Assembly: GCF_001314225.1 (NCBI RefSeq)
Contig: NZ_CP012697.1
Coordinates: 558,001 to 622,000, forward strand
Length of the DNA stretch: 64,000 nucleotides
Direction of reading: 5' to 3'
Origin: Microbacterium sp. No. 7
GTDB taxonomy: Bacteria; Actinomycetota; Actinomycetes; Actinomycetales; Microbacteriaceae
Shown: positions 8,507 to 16,048 of the stretch, in pieces
Layout of the letters: every line of letters starts with the position of its first letter
How positions within the stretch are numbered: the stretch's first letter is position 1
The notes under the pieces: model-generated
What the model saw: only the letters and a program-made list of their open reading frames with translations
What the model was told of the DNA's origin: nothing
The model's database searches: none
Program-made: the position numbers and the translations under genes

Positions 8507-9289
8507 TCAGCTCGGGTACTGGTAGTTGCGCCCGGCGCCGCCGTCGACGACGAGCGTCTGGCCCGTGACCCAGCTCGACAGGTCGGACAGGAAGAACAGC
8601 AGGGCCGAGGCGATGTCGCAGGGGCGCCCGACGCGTCCCAGGGGGTGCAGGCGGGCACGCTCCTCGTAGTAGCCGGGCTCGGCGTGGCGCACGGCCTGGC
8701 GCGGGGTCACGGTCTGCCCCGGCGCGACGACGTTCACGCGGATGTCGGGCCCGAGCTCGACCGCCGCGGTGCCGATCAGGTTCATCAGGCCCGCCTTCGC
8801 GGCCCCGTACGCGGCGTGATGGGGGGCGGAGCGGAAGCCCGAGACCGAGCCGACGAACGCCATCGAGCCGCCCTCGGTCATCGCCCGCGAGCAGAGCTGG
8901 AGCGCGAGGAAGGCGTGACGCAGGTTGAGGTCGAGCGTGCGGTACCAGTTGTCGTCGTCGATCGCGTCGATCGATCCCCACTGGGCGAGGCCGATGATGT
9001 CGGCGACCCCGTGGACGGGGCCGTGCGCCGCGACGGCGTCGTCGACGATGCGCTGCATGTCGTCGCGCACGGTCGCATCGCCCGACAGGGCGATGCCGCC
9101 GACCTGCGCGGCGACGGCGGCCGCGCGCTCCCGGTCCAGGTCGACGCACGTGACGCGGGCGCCCAGGCTCGCGGCGCCCACGGCCGTCTGCCTGCCGATG
9201 CCCTGGCCCGCGCCGAGCACGACGACGTGCCGGCCGTCCATGCGCATCAGGGTGGGGTAGTCGGGCGTCTCCTCGATGTATTCGGCCAC
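8507..9289 (-). CDS. Short-chain dehydrogenase/reductase (SDR)
   Basis: A 260-residue classical SDR. Visible motifs are GAGQGIG for the nucleotide, VTCVDLD at the end of beta-2 (Asp suggests NAD), the catalytic serine in VGSVSGF, and YGAAK as the active-site Tyr-Lys. The usual N-N-A-G after beta-4 is replaced by ADIIGLA, a deviation from the family pattern. The C-terminal LVVDGGAG is typical. The GTG start at 9289 follows an AAAGGA site. It is a single gene, convergent with the luciferase-like gene and divergent from the SGNH esterase. A role as alcohol dehydrogenase or 3-hydroxyacyl-CoA dehydrogenase fits the setting but is not proven. Confidence 0.92.
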   Translation of the reverse strand: MAEYIEETPDYPTLMRMDGRHVVVLGAGQGIGRQTAVGAASLGARVTCVDLDRERAAAVAAQVGGIALSGDATVRDDMQRIVDDAVAAHGPVHGVADIIGLAQWGSIDAIDDDNWYRTLDLNLRHAFLALQLCSRAMTEGGSMAFVGSVSGFRSAPHHAAYGAAKAGLMNLIGTAAVELGPDIRVNVVAPGQTVTPRQAVRHAEPGYYEERARLHPLGRVGRPCDIASALLFFLSDLSSWVTGQTLVVDGGAGRNYQYPS

Positions 9290-9344
9290 AGGCTGAGTCC
9301 TTTCTCTCCTCGGGGTTGGACCCCCGGCGCTCTCCAGGGTAGCC

Positions 9345-9376
9345 TGTTATAGTTCACCTATTTAGATGTATTGATC
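9345..9376. promoter_or_regulatory. AT-rich divergent promoter island
   Basis: A low-GC stretch between the divergent SDR (start 9289) and SGNH esterase (start 9394). On the plus strand TATAGT (9348-9353) and on the minus strand TATAAC are reasonable -10 candidates. No convincing -35 or clear palindrome is seen. Confidence 0.35.
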
Positions 9377-9393
9377 GTCGGGGAGGCATTGCG

Positions 9394-10374
9394 ATGGCAC
9401 AGGGACTCCTGCGCGGACTGCTCGCGGGCCTGCCGCTCGCCGCGGGCTCCCGCCTTCCGCAGGCCCAGGCCGCGAAGCTCCCCGTCGACACCGTCGGCGC
9501 CGCGCGCGTGCCCGCCGGCCTGCACCTCGCCTTCCGCGGCGACGCCGCGGCCGTCCGCCTGCGGATCGCGCAGGGCGCCCCGGCCGACGTGCCCTCGCCG
9601 GGGCAGTCCGGCGGCGCGGCGGTCTGGGCGGGCGAGGCGTTCGTCTCGGACGTCGCGCTCGACCGCGACGGCGCAGCCGTGATCGAGCTCCCTCCGCGCC
9701 CGGCCGACACGGTCGTGCGCGCGTATCTCCCCGAGGGGCGCGAGATCGTCGGCGCGACGGTCGAGGCCCTCGACGGCGAGATCGCCCCGCCGCCGCCCGT
9801 GCCCTCGATCGTCGCCTACGGCGACTCCATCACGCAGGGCTGGACGGTTCCGCGCCCCGGCCTGGGCTGGCCGTCGGTCATGGGGCGCCGGCACGGCTGG
9901 GACGTCGTGAACCTCGGCTTCGCGGGCAGTGCCCGCGGCGAGACGCAGGCCGCGATCGCGGTCGCGGACGCCCCCGGCGACGCGGTCGTCGTCGCGTGGG
10001 GCACCAACGCCTGGGGATCGGCGCCGACCGACGCCCGCCTCATCGCGGAGACCGCCCGGCTCTTCCTGCGCACGATCCGGGACGCCGCGCCGCAGCTGCC
10101 CATCGTGTGCCTGAGCCCTGTGGTGCGGCCCGACGCCGAGGCCGCACCGAACCGGTATGGGGCCACCCTGGCCGACCTTCGCGCGGCGATCGAGCGCGGC
10201 GTGCGCGATCTCGCCGACGCGACGGGCGACACGCGCATCGTCCTCGTGCCCGGGGCGGCCGTGATCGACCCGGACGACCTCGTCGACGGCGTCCATCCGG
10301 GTCCTGCGGGACACGAGCGGATCGCGGCGGCGGTGGGCGACGTGCTCGCCGGACTGCTCCCGTCGTCGCGGTGA
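9394..10374 (+). CDS. SGNH-type (GDSL-like) esterase
   Basis: A 326-residue hydrolase. Residues about 30-125 look like a beta-rich N-terminal domain, and the SGNH domain follows a proline-rich linker (APPPPVPS). Block I is YGDSITQG with the nucleophile Ser145; the glycine block appears in NLGFAGSARG; the oxyanion Asn block reads GTNAWG; and the catalytic Asp/His pair is DGVHPGPAGH. The arrangement resembles carbohydrate-esterase-like SGNH enzymes, but here ester or lactone hydrolysis fits. No clear signal peptide is present, so it is probably cytosolic. The start is supported by GGGGAGG at 9380-9386. A luciferase-like gene follows after 33 bp, probably in the same operon. Confidence 0.88.
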   Translation: MAQGLLRGLLAGLPLAAGSRLPQAQAAKLPVDTVGAARVPAGLHLAFRGDAAAVRLRIAQGAPADVPSPGQSGGAAVWAGEAFVSDVALDRDGAAVIELPPRPADTVVRAYLPEGREIVGATVEALDGEIAPPPPVPSIVAYGDSITQGWTVPRPGLGWPSVMGRRHGWDVVNLGFAGSARGETQAAIAVADAPGDAVVVAWGTNAWGSAPTDARLIAETARLFLRTIRDAAPQLPIVCLSPVVRPDAEAAPNRYGATLADLRAAIERGVRDLADATGDTRIVLVPGAAVIDPDDLVDGVHPGPAGHERIAAAVGDVLAGLLPSSR

Positions 10375-10407
10375 GCGACCGCGAGCGGCACGAGACATGA
10401 GGAGTCG

Positions 10408-11295
10408 ATGACGATGAGGATCTTTCTCGGAGCGGGGTTCCAGCCCGCCGAGCACCTGCTCGAGGTGGCGCGCGCCGCGGACGGGCACGGCTTCGACGGG
10501 CTCGCGCTGCCCGATCACCTCGCCAGCCCCGCCGTCGTCGACACCGACTACCCCGGCACCGCCGACGGCAGCGTGCCGTGGAAGATCGACGTCACACCGT
10601 GGCCCGAGCCGCTCGTCGCGCTGAGCGCGGTCGCGGCGTGCACGCGGCTCGAGCTCATGACGCACGTCTACATCCTGCCGCTGCACCATCCGCTCTTCGT
10701 CGCGAAGAGCGTCGGCACGCTCGGCTCGCTCTTCCCCGGCCGGTTCCACTTCGGCGTCGGGGTCGGCTGGATGGCCGAGGAGTTCGCCCTCGTCGGAGAG
10801 GAGTTCCGCACGCGCGGGCGCCGCACGGACGAGGCGATCGAGATCCTCCGCACCGTGTGGACCCGGAAGCCCGCGTCATACAATGGTCGTCGCTACGCGT
10901 TCGACCCCATCGACATGGCGCCGACGCCGCCCGTGCCGCCCTCGATCCTCGTCGGCGGGCACTCGGACGCCGCCTATGCGCGAGCCGCGCGTCTCGGCGA
11001 CGGGTACATCGCGATGCCCGCGACCCTTGCGCAGTATCGCGACGAGATCCTTCCGCGGGTGCGCGCGGCGCTCGCCGAGCACGGGCGCTCGCTCGAGGGC
11101 TTCCACGTGAACGCGATCCTCTCCGAGCCCGCCGACGTCGCGGCGCTCGCCGAGCTGGCGGCGCTCGGTGTCGCGAGCGTGCAGGTGCACCCCTTCGACC
11201 GTCAGGCCGCAATGGAGGCGCCGCTCGACGAGAAGGTCGCCGCGATCGGCGCGTTCGCCCGCGACGTGCTGGAGCCGTTCCGCGCGCAGGTGTGA
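10408..11295 (+). CDS. F420-dependent luciferase-like oxidoreductase
   Basis: A 295-residue luciferase-like protein of the short actinobacterial type usually described as probable F420-dependent. Family features are FDGLALPDHL, THVYILPLHHPLFVAKSVGTL, FHFGVGVGWMAEEF, and ILVGGHSDAAYARAARLGDGYI. The likely role is a hydride transfer or monooxygenation on a pathway intermediate. Two starts are possible: ATG 10408, only 3 nt from the AGGAG at 10400-10404, and ATG 10414, better spaced at 9 nt and leaving MRIFLGAG as N-terminus. I favour 10414 but give the longer form. It follows the esterase by 33 bp in the same direction. Confidence 0.88.
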   Translation: MTMRIFLGAGFQPAEHLLEVARAADGHGFDGLALPDHLASPAVVDTDYPGTADGSVPWKIDVTPWPEPLVALSAVAACTRLELMTHVYILPLHHPLFVAKSVGTLGSLFPGRFHFGVGVGWMAEEFALVGEEFRTRGRRTDEAIEILRTVWTRKPASYNGRRYAFDPIDMAPTPPVPPSILVGGHSDAAYARAARLGDGYIAMPATLAQYRDEILPRVRAALAEHGRSLEGFHVNAILSEPADVAALAELAALGVASVQVHPFDRQAAMEAPLDEKVAAIGAFARDVLEPFRAQV

Positions 11296-11310
11296 CACGG
11301 TGCGAGCATC

Positions 11311-11336
11311 TTTAGAGTAATATAATTAAACTCAAA
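11311..11336. promoter_or_regulatory. AT-rich promoter island with GAGT-N11-ACTC inverted repeat
   Basis: An AT-only core flanked by GAGT (11315-11318) and ACTC (11330-11333), with partial extension of the arms (TT/AA). It lies 35-60 bp before the TRAP permease start, so it probably holds that operon's promoter and a regulator site. Observed directly; the function is inferred. Confidence 0.45.
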
Positions 11337-11371
11337 CTGCTCACTGTTACTTCGATGGAGAAGGGCCCGAG

Positions 11372-11968
11372 GTGGAAGACATGAATGACGAGCCTGAGAG
11401 CAGTCAGTACCGGGCCGGTCGCCGGCTCGGTCCCGCGCGATGGGAGCGCGTGCTCGAGATCGTCCTCCTCGCGCCGGGTGCGCTGGTGCTGCTGGTCATG
11501 CTCGTGTACGTCGTGGCCAACGCGGTCACGCGCACGACGCTGCGGTTCTCGCTGCCGGCGTCGATCGAGCTGACGCAGTACTGGTTCATGCCGCTCGTCG
11601 CCGGCATCGGCTTCGTGGGCGCGCAGATGGTCGGCCAGCACGTGGACGCCGACCTGTTCTACGGCTGGTTCTCCGACCGTGCGAAGAGGTGGCTGACGAT
11701 CTGCGTTCGCCTCTTCGCGGCCGCGTTCATGCTCTTCTGGGCGTGGTTCGCGCTGCAGGAGGCCCTCTACGCCCAGAACAAGGGCATCCACGCCGGCTAC
11801 ACCGACATCCCCGCGTGGCCCGCGTACTTCATCATCCCGCTCGCCTTCGCCGGCATGGCCGTGATCCTGATCATCCAGGCCTGGCGCGCGTGGCGCAGCC
11901 CCGCAGACACGTTCGATGAGTCCCTTGAGGAGCTCATGGAGGAAGAGCTCAAGGAGAGCCTCGTATGA
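11372..11968 (+). CDS. dctQ: TRAP transporter small permease (DctQ type)
   Basis: A 198-residue membrane protein with four hydrophobic segments. It carries the DctQ hallmark pattern of a first helix (EIVLLAPGALVLLVMLVYVVANAV), SIELTQYWFMPLVAGIGFVGAQ, and a C-terminal helix before an acidic tail (DESLEELMEEELKES). It is the small membrane subunit of a tripartite ATP-independent periplasmic-type transporter, which uses an ion gradient and a binding protein. ATG 11381 is an alternative start with GAGGTGG just upstream. It overlaps the DctM gene by 4 bp. The only permease pair in the window must serve four binding-protein genes (22154, 29450, 34095, 47772) unless others lie outside. Confidence 0.9.
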   Translation: MEDMNDEPESSQYRAGRRLGPARWERVLEIVLLAPGALVLLVMLVYVVANAVTRTTLRFSLPASIELTQYWFMPLVAGIGFVGAQMVGQHVDADLFYGWFSDRAKRWLTICVRLFAAAFMLFWAWFALQEALYAQNKGIHAGYTDIPAWPAYFIIPLAFAGMAVILIIQAWRAWRSPADTFDESLEELMEEELKESLV

Positions 11969-13455
11969 GCCAGGTCCTGGACACCTCGACGGTGCGACTC
12001 AGTCCGCTCGGCGCGCGCCCGAAGCCCCTGCGCCTGCGGCCCAAGGGCTGGACGCTCTACCTGTTCATCGTGCTCGCCGTCGCGAGCGCGATCGGGATGT
12101 TCGTCGTCGACTCGCGCGAGCTGGTGGGCGCCCTCGGCCTCAGCCTGATGCTGTGGATGATCTTCCTGCGCATCCCCATCGCGCTCGCGACCGCGGTGCC
12201 CGGCATCCTCGGCATGTGGGCGCTGCGCGGCTTCCGCCTCGTGGAGAGCATCCTGGGCTCGTCGGGCTTCTCCGACGTGGCCTCGTGGTCGTACAGCGTC
12301 ATCCCGATGTTCGTGCTCATGGGCATGCTGCTGAGTGCGACGGGACTGACCGACAACCTCTTCCTCGCGGTGCGCCGCTGCCTGTGGTGGCTGCCCGGCG
12401 GGCTCGCGGTCGGCACCAACCTCGCGGGCGCCGGTCTCGCCGCCGTGAGCGGCTCGACCTCGGCGACCACCTACGCCCTCGGCCGCGTCTCGATCCCCGA
12501 GATGATGAAGGTCGGCTACGACCGCCGCGTCGCCCTGCTCGCGGTCATGGCCGCCGGCCTGCCCGGCCAGCTGATCCCGCCGAGCATCCTGATGATCATC
12601 TACGCCGGCATCGTCGAGGTGCCCGTCGGCCCCCAGCTGCTGGCCGGCGTCGTGCCCGGCATCCTCATGGCGCTCGTCTTCGCGGTCATCTTCGTCGGCA
12701 TCGCGGTCGTGATGGGCCGCAAGGGCGGCGGCAGCCTGAATCGGGCCGATCGTGCCTCGGTCGGCCAGACGCTGCTGTCGGTCGTGCGCGCCTGGCCCGT
12801 CCCGGTGCTGATGATCGTGGTCATCGGCGGCATGCTCAGCGGCGTGTTCACCGCCACCGAGGCCGGCGCGGCCGCCGCGGGCGTCGCGCTCGTGCTCGCG
12901 CTCGTGCACGCCTTCCGTGCGAAGAGCTGGACGGCCATCCGCAGCTCGCTGTGGGGCACGCTCAACACGACCGGGATGATCTTCTTCCTCCTCCTCGGCG
13001 CCATGCTGCTCTCGGACATGCTGACCCTCACCGGCATCTCGCAGCTGTTCGCCGACTGGATCTCCGACGCGGGCCTGAACCGCTGGACCTTCCTGCTCGT
13101 GATGATGCTCATCTACCTGCTGCTCGGCACCGGCATGGACACGCTCCCCATGCTCGTCCTGACGGTGCCCGTGCTGATCCCCACGCTCGAGTCGCTCGAC
13201 ATCTCGCTGCTGTGGTTCGGCGTGTTCGCGGTGATCATGGGCGAGCTGGCGGTGCTCACGCCGCCCGTCGGCGTGCTGCTGTACCTGATCCACGGGCTCA
13301 CGCAGGACCCCCAGGTCAACCAGGGCGTGAAGTTCTCTCTGGTCGACGTCTTCAAGGCCGTGCTCTACGTGATCCCCGGAGCGCTCCTGGTGCTCCTGAT
13401 CCTGATCGCCTTCCCCGACCTCGTGGAGTTCCTGCCGGCGATGTCGGCGAACTAG
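11965..13455 (+). CDS. dctM: TRAP transporter large permease (DctM type)
   Basis: A 496-residue polytopic protein with about twelve membrane segments, matching the large TRAP permease. Typical parts are RIPIALATAVPGILG, the conserved cytoplasmic region SGSTSATTYALGRVSIPEM, PGQLIPPSILMIIYAGI, and the repeat of this inverted topology in the second half (ATEAGAAAAGVALVLAL, PPVGVLLYLI). The N-terminus is longer than usual by about 40 residues. It imports small organic acids in known systems; the substrate here is unknown. Translation is coupled to DctQ by an ATGA overlap. An acyl-CoA ligase follows 31 bp downstream, which suggests that the imported compound is, or becomes, a carboxylic acid. Confidence 0.93.
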   Translation: MSQVLDTSTVRLSPLGARPKPLRLRPKGWTLYLFIVLAVASAIGMFVVDSRELVGALGLSLMLWMIFLRIPIALATAVPGILGMWALRGFRLVESILGSSGFSDVASWSYSVIPMFVLMGMLLSATGLTDNLFLAVRRCLWWLPGGLAVGTNLAGAGLAAVSGSTSATTYALGRVSIPEMMKVGYDRRVALLAVMAAGLPGQLIPPSILMIIYAGIVEVPVGPQLLAGVVPGILMALVFAVIFVGIAVVMGRKGGGSLNRADRASVGQTLLSVVRAWPVPVLMIVVIGGMLSGVFTATEAGAAAAGVALVLALVHAFRAKSWTAIRSSLWGTLNTTGMIFFLLLGAMLLSDMLTLTGISQLFADWISDAGLNRWTFLLVMMLIYLLLGTGMDTLPMLVLTVPVLIPTLESLDISLLWFGVFAVIMGELAVLTPPVGVLLYLIHGLTQDPQVNQGVKFSLVDVFKAVLYVIPGALLVLLILIAFPDLVEFLPAMSAN

Positions 13456-13486
13456 CGAGAGACCTCCGACGAAAGGAATCCCATCG

Positions 13487-15001
13487 ATGCGCATGCGCGA
13501 TCGACTGTCCTCCCTGCTGGAGCACGCGCCGCGCGACGCCGAGGCGGTCTGCGTCGGCGCCGAGGCGTGGTGGACGTGGCGCGACCTGCACCGGGTGGCG
13601 AGCGACGCCGTGGCGCGCGCGGATGCCGCGGGGCTCGGGCCCGGGGCCCGGGTCGGCGTCGCCCTGCACAACCGCCCCGCGTACGTCGCGATCGTGCTCG
13701 GCCTGCTCGCGACCGGGCGTGTCATCACGACGCTCAACCCCATGCAGCCGGCCGAGCGGCTCGCCGCCGACGTGCGCCGGTCGGCACTGCCGATCGTGTT
13801 CGGGGGCGAGGGCGTCTTCGGTGCCGACGAGGTGTCGGAGGCGGTCACGGAGAGCGGCCTGCTCGTGACCGTCGGCGATGACGGCACGCTCTCGGGCGGC
13901 GGCGAGGCGCGACCGTGGCCGGAGCACGCGTTCACGTGGCCGGAGCACGCGTTCAACCCGGGCGTCGCGGTGGAGATCCTCACGTCGGGCACGACCGGCC
14001 CGCCCAAGCGCGTGAGCCTGCGCGACGTGCAGTTCGACACGTCGATGGCAGCGCAGGCGCGCGGTGTCGACGGCGACCCGACGCAGCCGCGGCTCAGCTC
14101 GGGCGTCTCGATCGTGACCGCTCCGCTCGTGCACATCGGCGGCCTGTGGGCTGCGCTCAACACGCTGTACGCGGGCCGGCGGCTTGTGCTGCTGGAGAAG
14201 TTCCGCGTGCCCGACTGGGTGGCGGCCGTGCGCACGCACCGGCCGCGCATCGCGAGCGTCGTTCCCGCGGCGCTGCGCTCCATCCTCGAGGCCGACGTCG
14301 ACCCCGCCGACCTGTCGAGCCTGGACGCCGTCACGAGCGGCACCGCGCCGTGCCCGCCGGAGCTGTCCGACGCGTTCCGCGATCGCTTCGGCGTGCCCGT
14401 GCTCACGACCTACGGCGCGACGGAGTTCGCGGGCGCGATCGCGGCGTGGACGCTGAGCGACTACCGGCAGTGGGGAGAGGGCAAGCGCGGCAGCGTGGGC
14501 CGCGCCTTCCCGGGCGTGTCGGTTCGTGCCTTCGACCCCGAGAGCGGCGAGGCGCTGCCGCCCGGCGAGCTCGGCACCCTGCAGGTGCGCACGGCGCAGC
14601 TCGGGCATGACGAATGGACGACCACGAGCGATCTCGGGCGCGTCGACGAGGACGGCTTCGTCTTCGTCACCGGCCGCGCCGACGACGCGATCATCCGCGG
14701 CGGCTTCAAGGTGCACCGCGGCTCGATCCAGAAGGCGCTCGAGGCCCATCCCGAGGTGGCGGTCGCCGCCGTCATCCCGCGTGACGACGAGCGGCTCGGC
14801 GCCGTGCCGGTCGCGGCCGTCGAGCTCGTTCCCGGCTCGCGCCTGACGGTCGCCGACCTCGAGGCGCATGCCCGCGCGACGCTCATCCCGTACGAGGTCC
14901 CGGCCGAGTTCCTCATCGTCGACGAGATGCCGCGCACGCCCGCGCTCAAGGTGAGTCTCGTGGACGTGAGGGCCCTGTTCGACGGGACCGCGTCGACCTG
15001 A
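13487..15001 (+). CDS. AMP-dependent acyl-CoA synthetase (second copy, variant motifs)
   Basis: A 504-residue adenylate-forming enzyme, probably a CoA ligase for the acid imported by the preceding TRAP permeases. Motifs are LTSGTTGPPKRV (P-loop), TTYGATEF, TTSDLGRVDEDGF (the D of motif A7) and the hinge GRADDAIIRGGFKV. The C-terminal lysine motif is PALKVSL, where most relatives have a T-G-K pattern; the lysine is kept. A 21-bp tandem duplication at 13915-13956 repeats WPEHAFT/WPEHAFN at residues 144-157, just before the P-loop. An AAAGGAA site supports ATG 13487. The gene converges with the hydrolase at 15028 and shares a long hairpin with it. Confidence 0.92.
   Translation: MRMRDRLSSLLEHAPRDAEAVCVGAEAWWTWRDLHRVASDAVARADAAGLGPGARVGVALHNRPAYVAIVLGLLATGRVITTLNPMQPAERLAADVRRSALPIVFGGEGVFGADEVSEAVTESGLLVTVGDDGTLSGGGEARPWPEHAFTWPEHAFNPGVAVEILTSGTTGPPKRVSLRDVQFDTSMAAQARGVDGDPTQPRLSSGVSIVTAPLVHIGGLWAALNTLYAGRRLVLLEKFRVPDWVAAVRTHRPRIASVVPAALRSILEADVDPADLSSLDAVTSGTAPCPPELSDAFRDRFGVPVLTTYGATEFAGAIAAWTLSDYRQWGEGKRGSVGRAFPGVSVRAFDPESGEALPPGELGTLQVRTAQLGHDEWTTTSDLGRVDEDGFVFVTGRADDAIIRGGFKVHRGSIQKALEAHPEVAVAAVIPRDDERLGAVPVAAVELVPGSRLTVADLEAHARATLIPYEVPAEFLIVDEMPRTPALKVSLVDVRALFDGTAST
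13915..13956 (+). repeat. 21-bp tandem in-frame duplication inside the acyl-CoA ligase
   Basis: Two adjacent 21-bp copies (13915-13935 and 13936-13956) differ only at the last base and code for a repeated seven-residue block. Such a clean repeat suggests a recent slipped-strand duplication. Confidence 0.9.
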
Positions 15002-15027
15002 TCGATCGCGGTCCCGCCGACCCGGTC

Positions 15028-15864
15028 TCAGCGGGCCTCGGCGATGTCGCCGAGGCCCGCCGCCGTCTCGGCGATGATGCGCGCGCAGCGTTCGGGGTGG
15101 TCGAGCACGAGGTGGTGGTGGCCGCCCTCGATGCGCTCGAGGCGATGCAGCGACGGCACGGCCGACCGCACGTAGTCGGCCAGCTCGTCGTCGACGATGA
15201 CGCTCTCCGAGCCGTACGCGTATACGAGCGGGGCACGCAGCGATCTCGCCTCTGCGTCGACCTTCGCGTCCTCGAAGCGCAGGAGCGACCGGGGGTCGTG
15301 CTTCCACGACCATCCGCCGGGCACGGCGCGGATCGAGTAGTCGGCAATGGGGTCGGTGATCTCGGCGGGCAGCTCGGGCTGCGCCGGCAGCAGGCGGAAG
15401 CGGGCCTTCGCCTCGGCGTAGGACGGATAGACGTTCAGCGGCTTCTGCGCGAAGCCGGCCGGGCGTCGCCGGTAGCGTCCTGGCGGACGCACGCTCGAGT
15501 CGAAGACGACGGCGCCCCGCGTGAGCTCGGGGAACTGCGACCCGAACGTGAAGGCGAGTCGTCCCCCCATGCTGTGCCCCACGTAGAGGGCGCCCTCGGA
15601 TCCGACGGCGTTCAGCACGGCGGCCACTTCGCGGCTCCACAGCGTCGGCGTGTACTCGGGGCGGTGATCGCTGTCGCCGTGACCCGACAGGTCGAGCGTG
15701 ATGAGGCGGTGACGCGGCTCGAGCAGCTGCGCGACGCGATGCCACCAGAGGTGATGGGCGCCGTTGCCGTGCACCAGGAGGACGTCCGGCGATCCAGAGC
15801 CGCTCACCCCGTAGCGGATCTCGGCGCCGTCGACGCTGACGCGGCCGGGGAGATCGATTTCCAA
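15028..15864 (-). CDS. Alpha/beta-hydrolase (ester/lactone or C-C hydrolase type)
   Basis: A 278-residue alpha/beta-hydrolase. The oxyanion segment LLVHGNGAHHLWW, the nucleophile elbow GHSMGG and the late catalytic histidine in IEGGHHHLVLDHPE are all visible, and the central LDLSGHGDS strand is typical. The minus-strand start appears to be TTG at 15864 behind a GAGG site, a rare start codon. It is a clear paralogue of the hydrolase at 44220-45068; both keep GGW-WK and the same HG-AH--WW block. A plausible job is opening lactones made by the BVMOs. Its last nine codons form one arm-plus-loop of a perfect hairpin. Confidence 0.9.
   Translation of the reverse strand: MEIDLPGRVSVDGAEIRYGVSGSGSPDVLLVHGNGAHHLWWHRVAQLLEPRHRLITLDLSGHGDSDHRPEYTPTLWSREVAAVLNAVGSEGALYVGHSMGGRLAFTFGSQFPELTRGAVVFDSSVRPPGRYRRRPAGFAQKPLNVYPSYAEAKARFRLLPAQPELPAEITDPIADYSIRAVPGGWSWKHDPRSLLRFEDAKVDAEARSLRAPLVYAYGSESVIVDDELADYVRSAVPSLHRLERIEGGHHHLVLDHPERCARIIAETAAGLGDIAEAR
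15031..15060. terminator. 14-bp perfect hairpin between convergent genes
   Basis: The arms GCGGGCCTCGGCGA (15031-15044) and TCGCCGAGGCCCGC (15047-15060) pair perfectly. It lies inside the last codons of the hydrolase gene, 30 bp after the acyl-CoA ligase stop. It could terminate the ligase transcript, although no T-run is seen. Confidence 0.55.
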
Positions 15865-15922
15865 TGTCTACCTCGTTTCAGACTCGAGACGGCTGCCGCG
15901 GCTCGGCGTGCGCCGGGTCGTT

Positions 15923-15951
15923 TTGACCGGGCAACCGTCAGGCGATACAGT
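15923..15951 (+). promoter_or_regulatory. Promoter TTGACC-N17-TACAGT for the acyl-CoA dehydrogenase operon
   Basis: The -35 TTGACC (15923-15928) and the -10 TACAGT (15946-15951) are separated by an ideal 17 bp. An AGT-N7-ACT repeat overlaps the -10 and start region, and GCATGACATGC (15974-15984) is a short palindrome just downstream. It should drive the long operon starting at 16049, with about 90 nt of leader. Confidence 0.6.
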
Positions 15952-16048
15952 TTAATCTACTAACCAATTGCCTCGCATGACATGCGGCATCGCGAGGTCC
16001 GAGCAATCGCCTGTGACCCGAGGTCGCGGGCCGGGGAACTGGCGGACG

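Noticed and set aside
11797..14406. Minus-strand open frame of about 869 codons opposite TRAP permease and ligase
   Set aside because: Low-complexity composition (Glu/His/Arg/Asp runs) and full overlap with well-supported genes.
15968..16048. Extended N-terminus of the first acyl-CoA dehydrogenase from a TTG at 15968
   Set aside because: The added residues do not resemble the family, and ATG 16049 gives the standard N-terminus.
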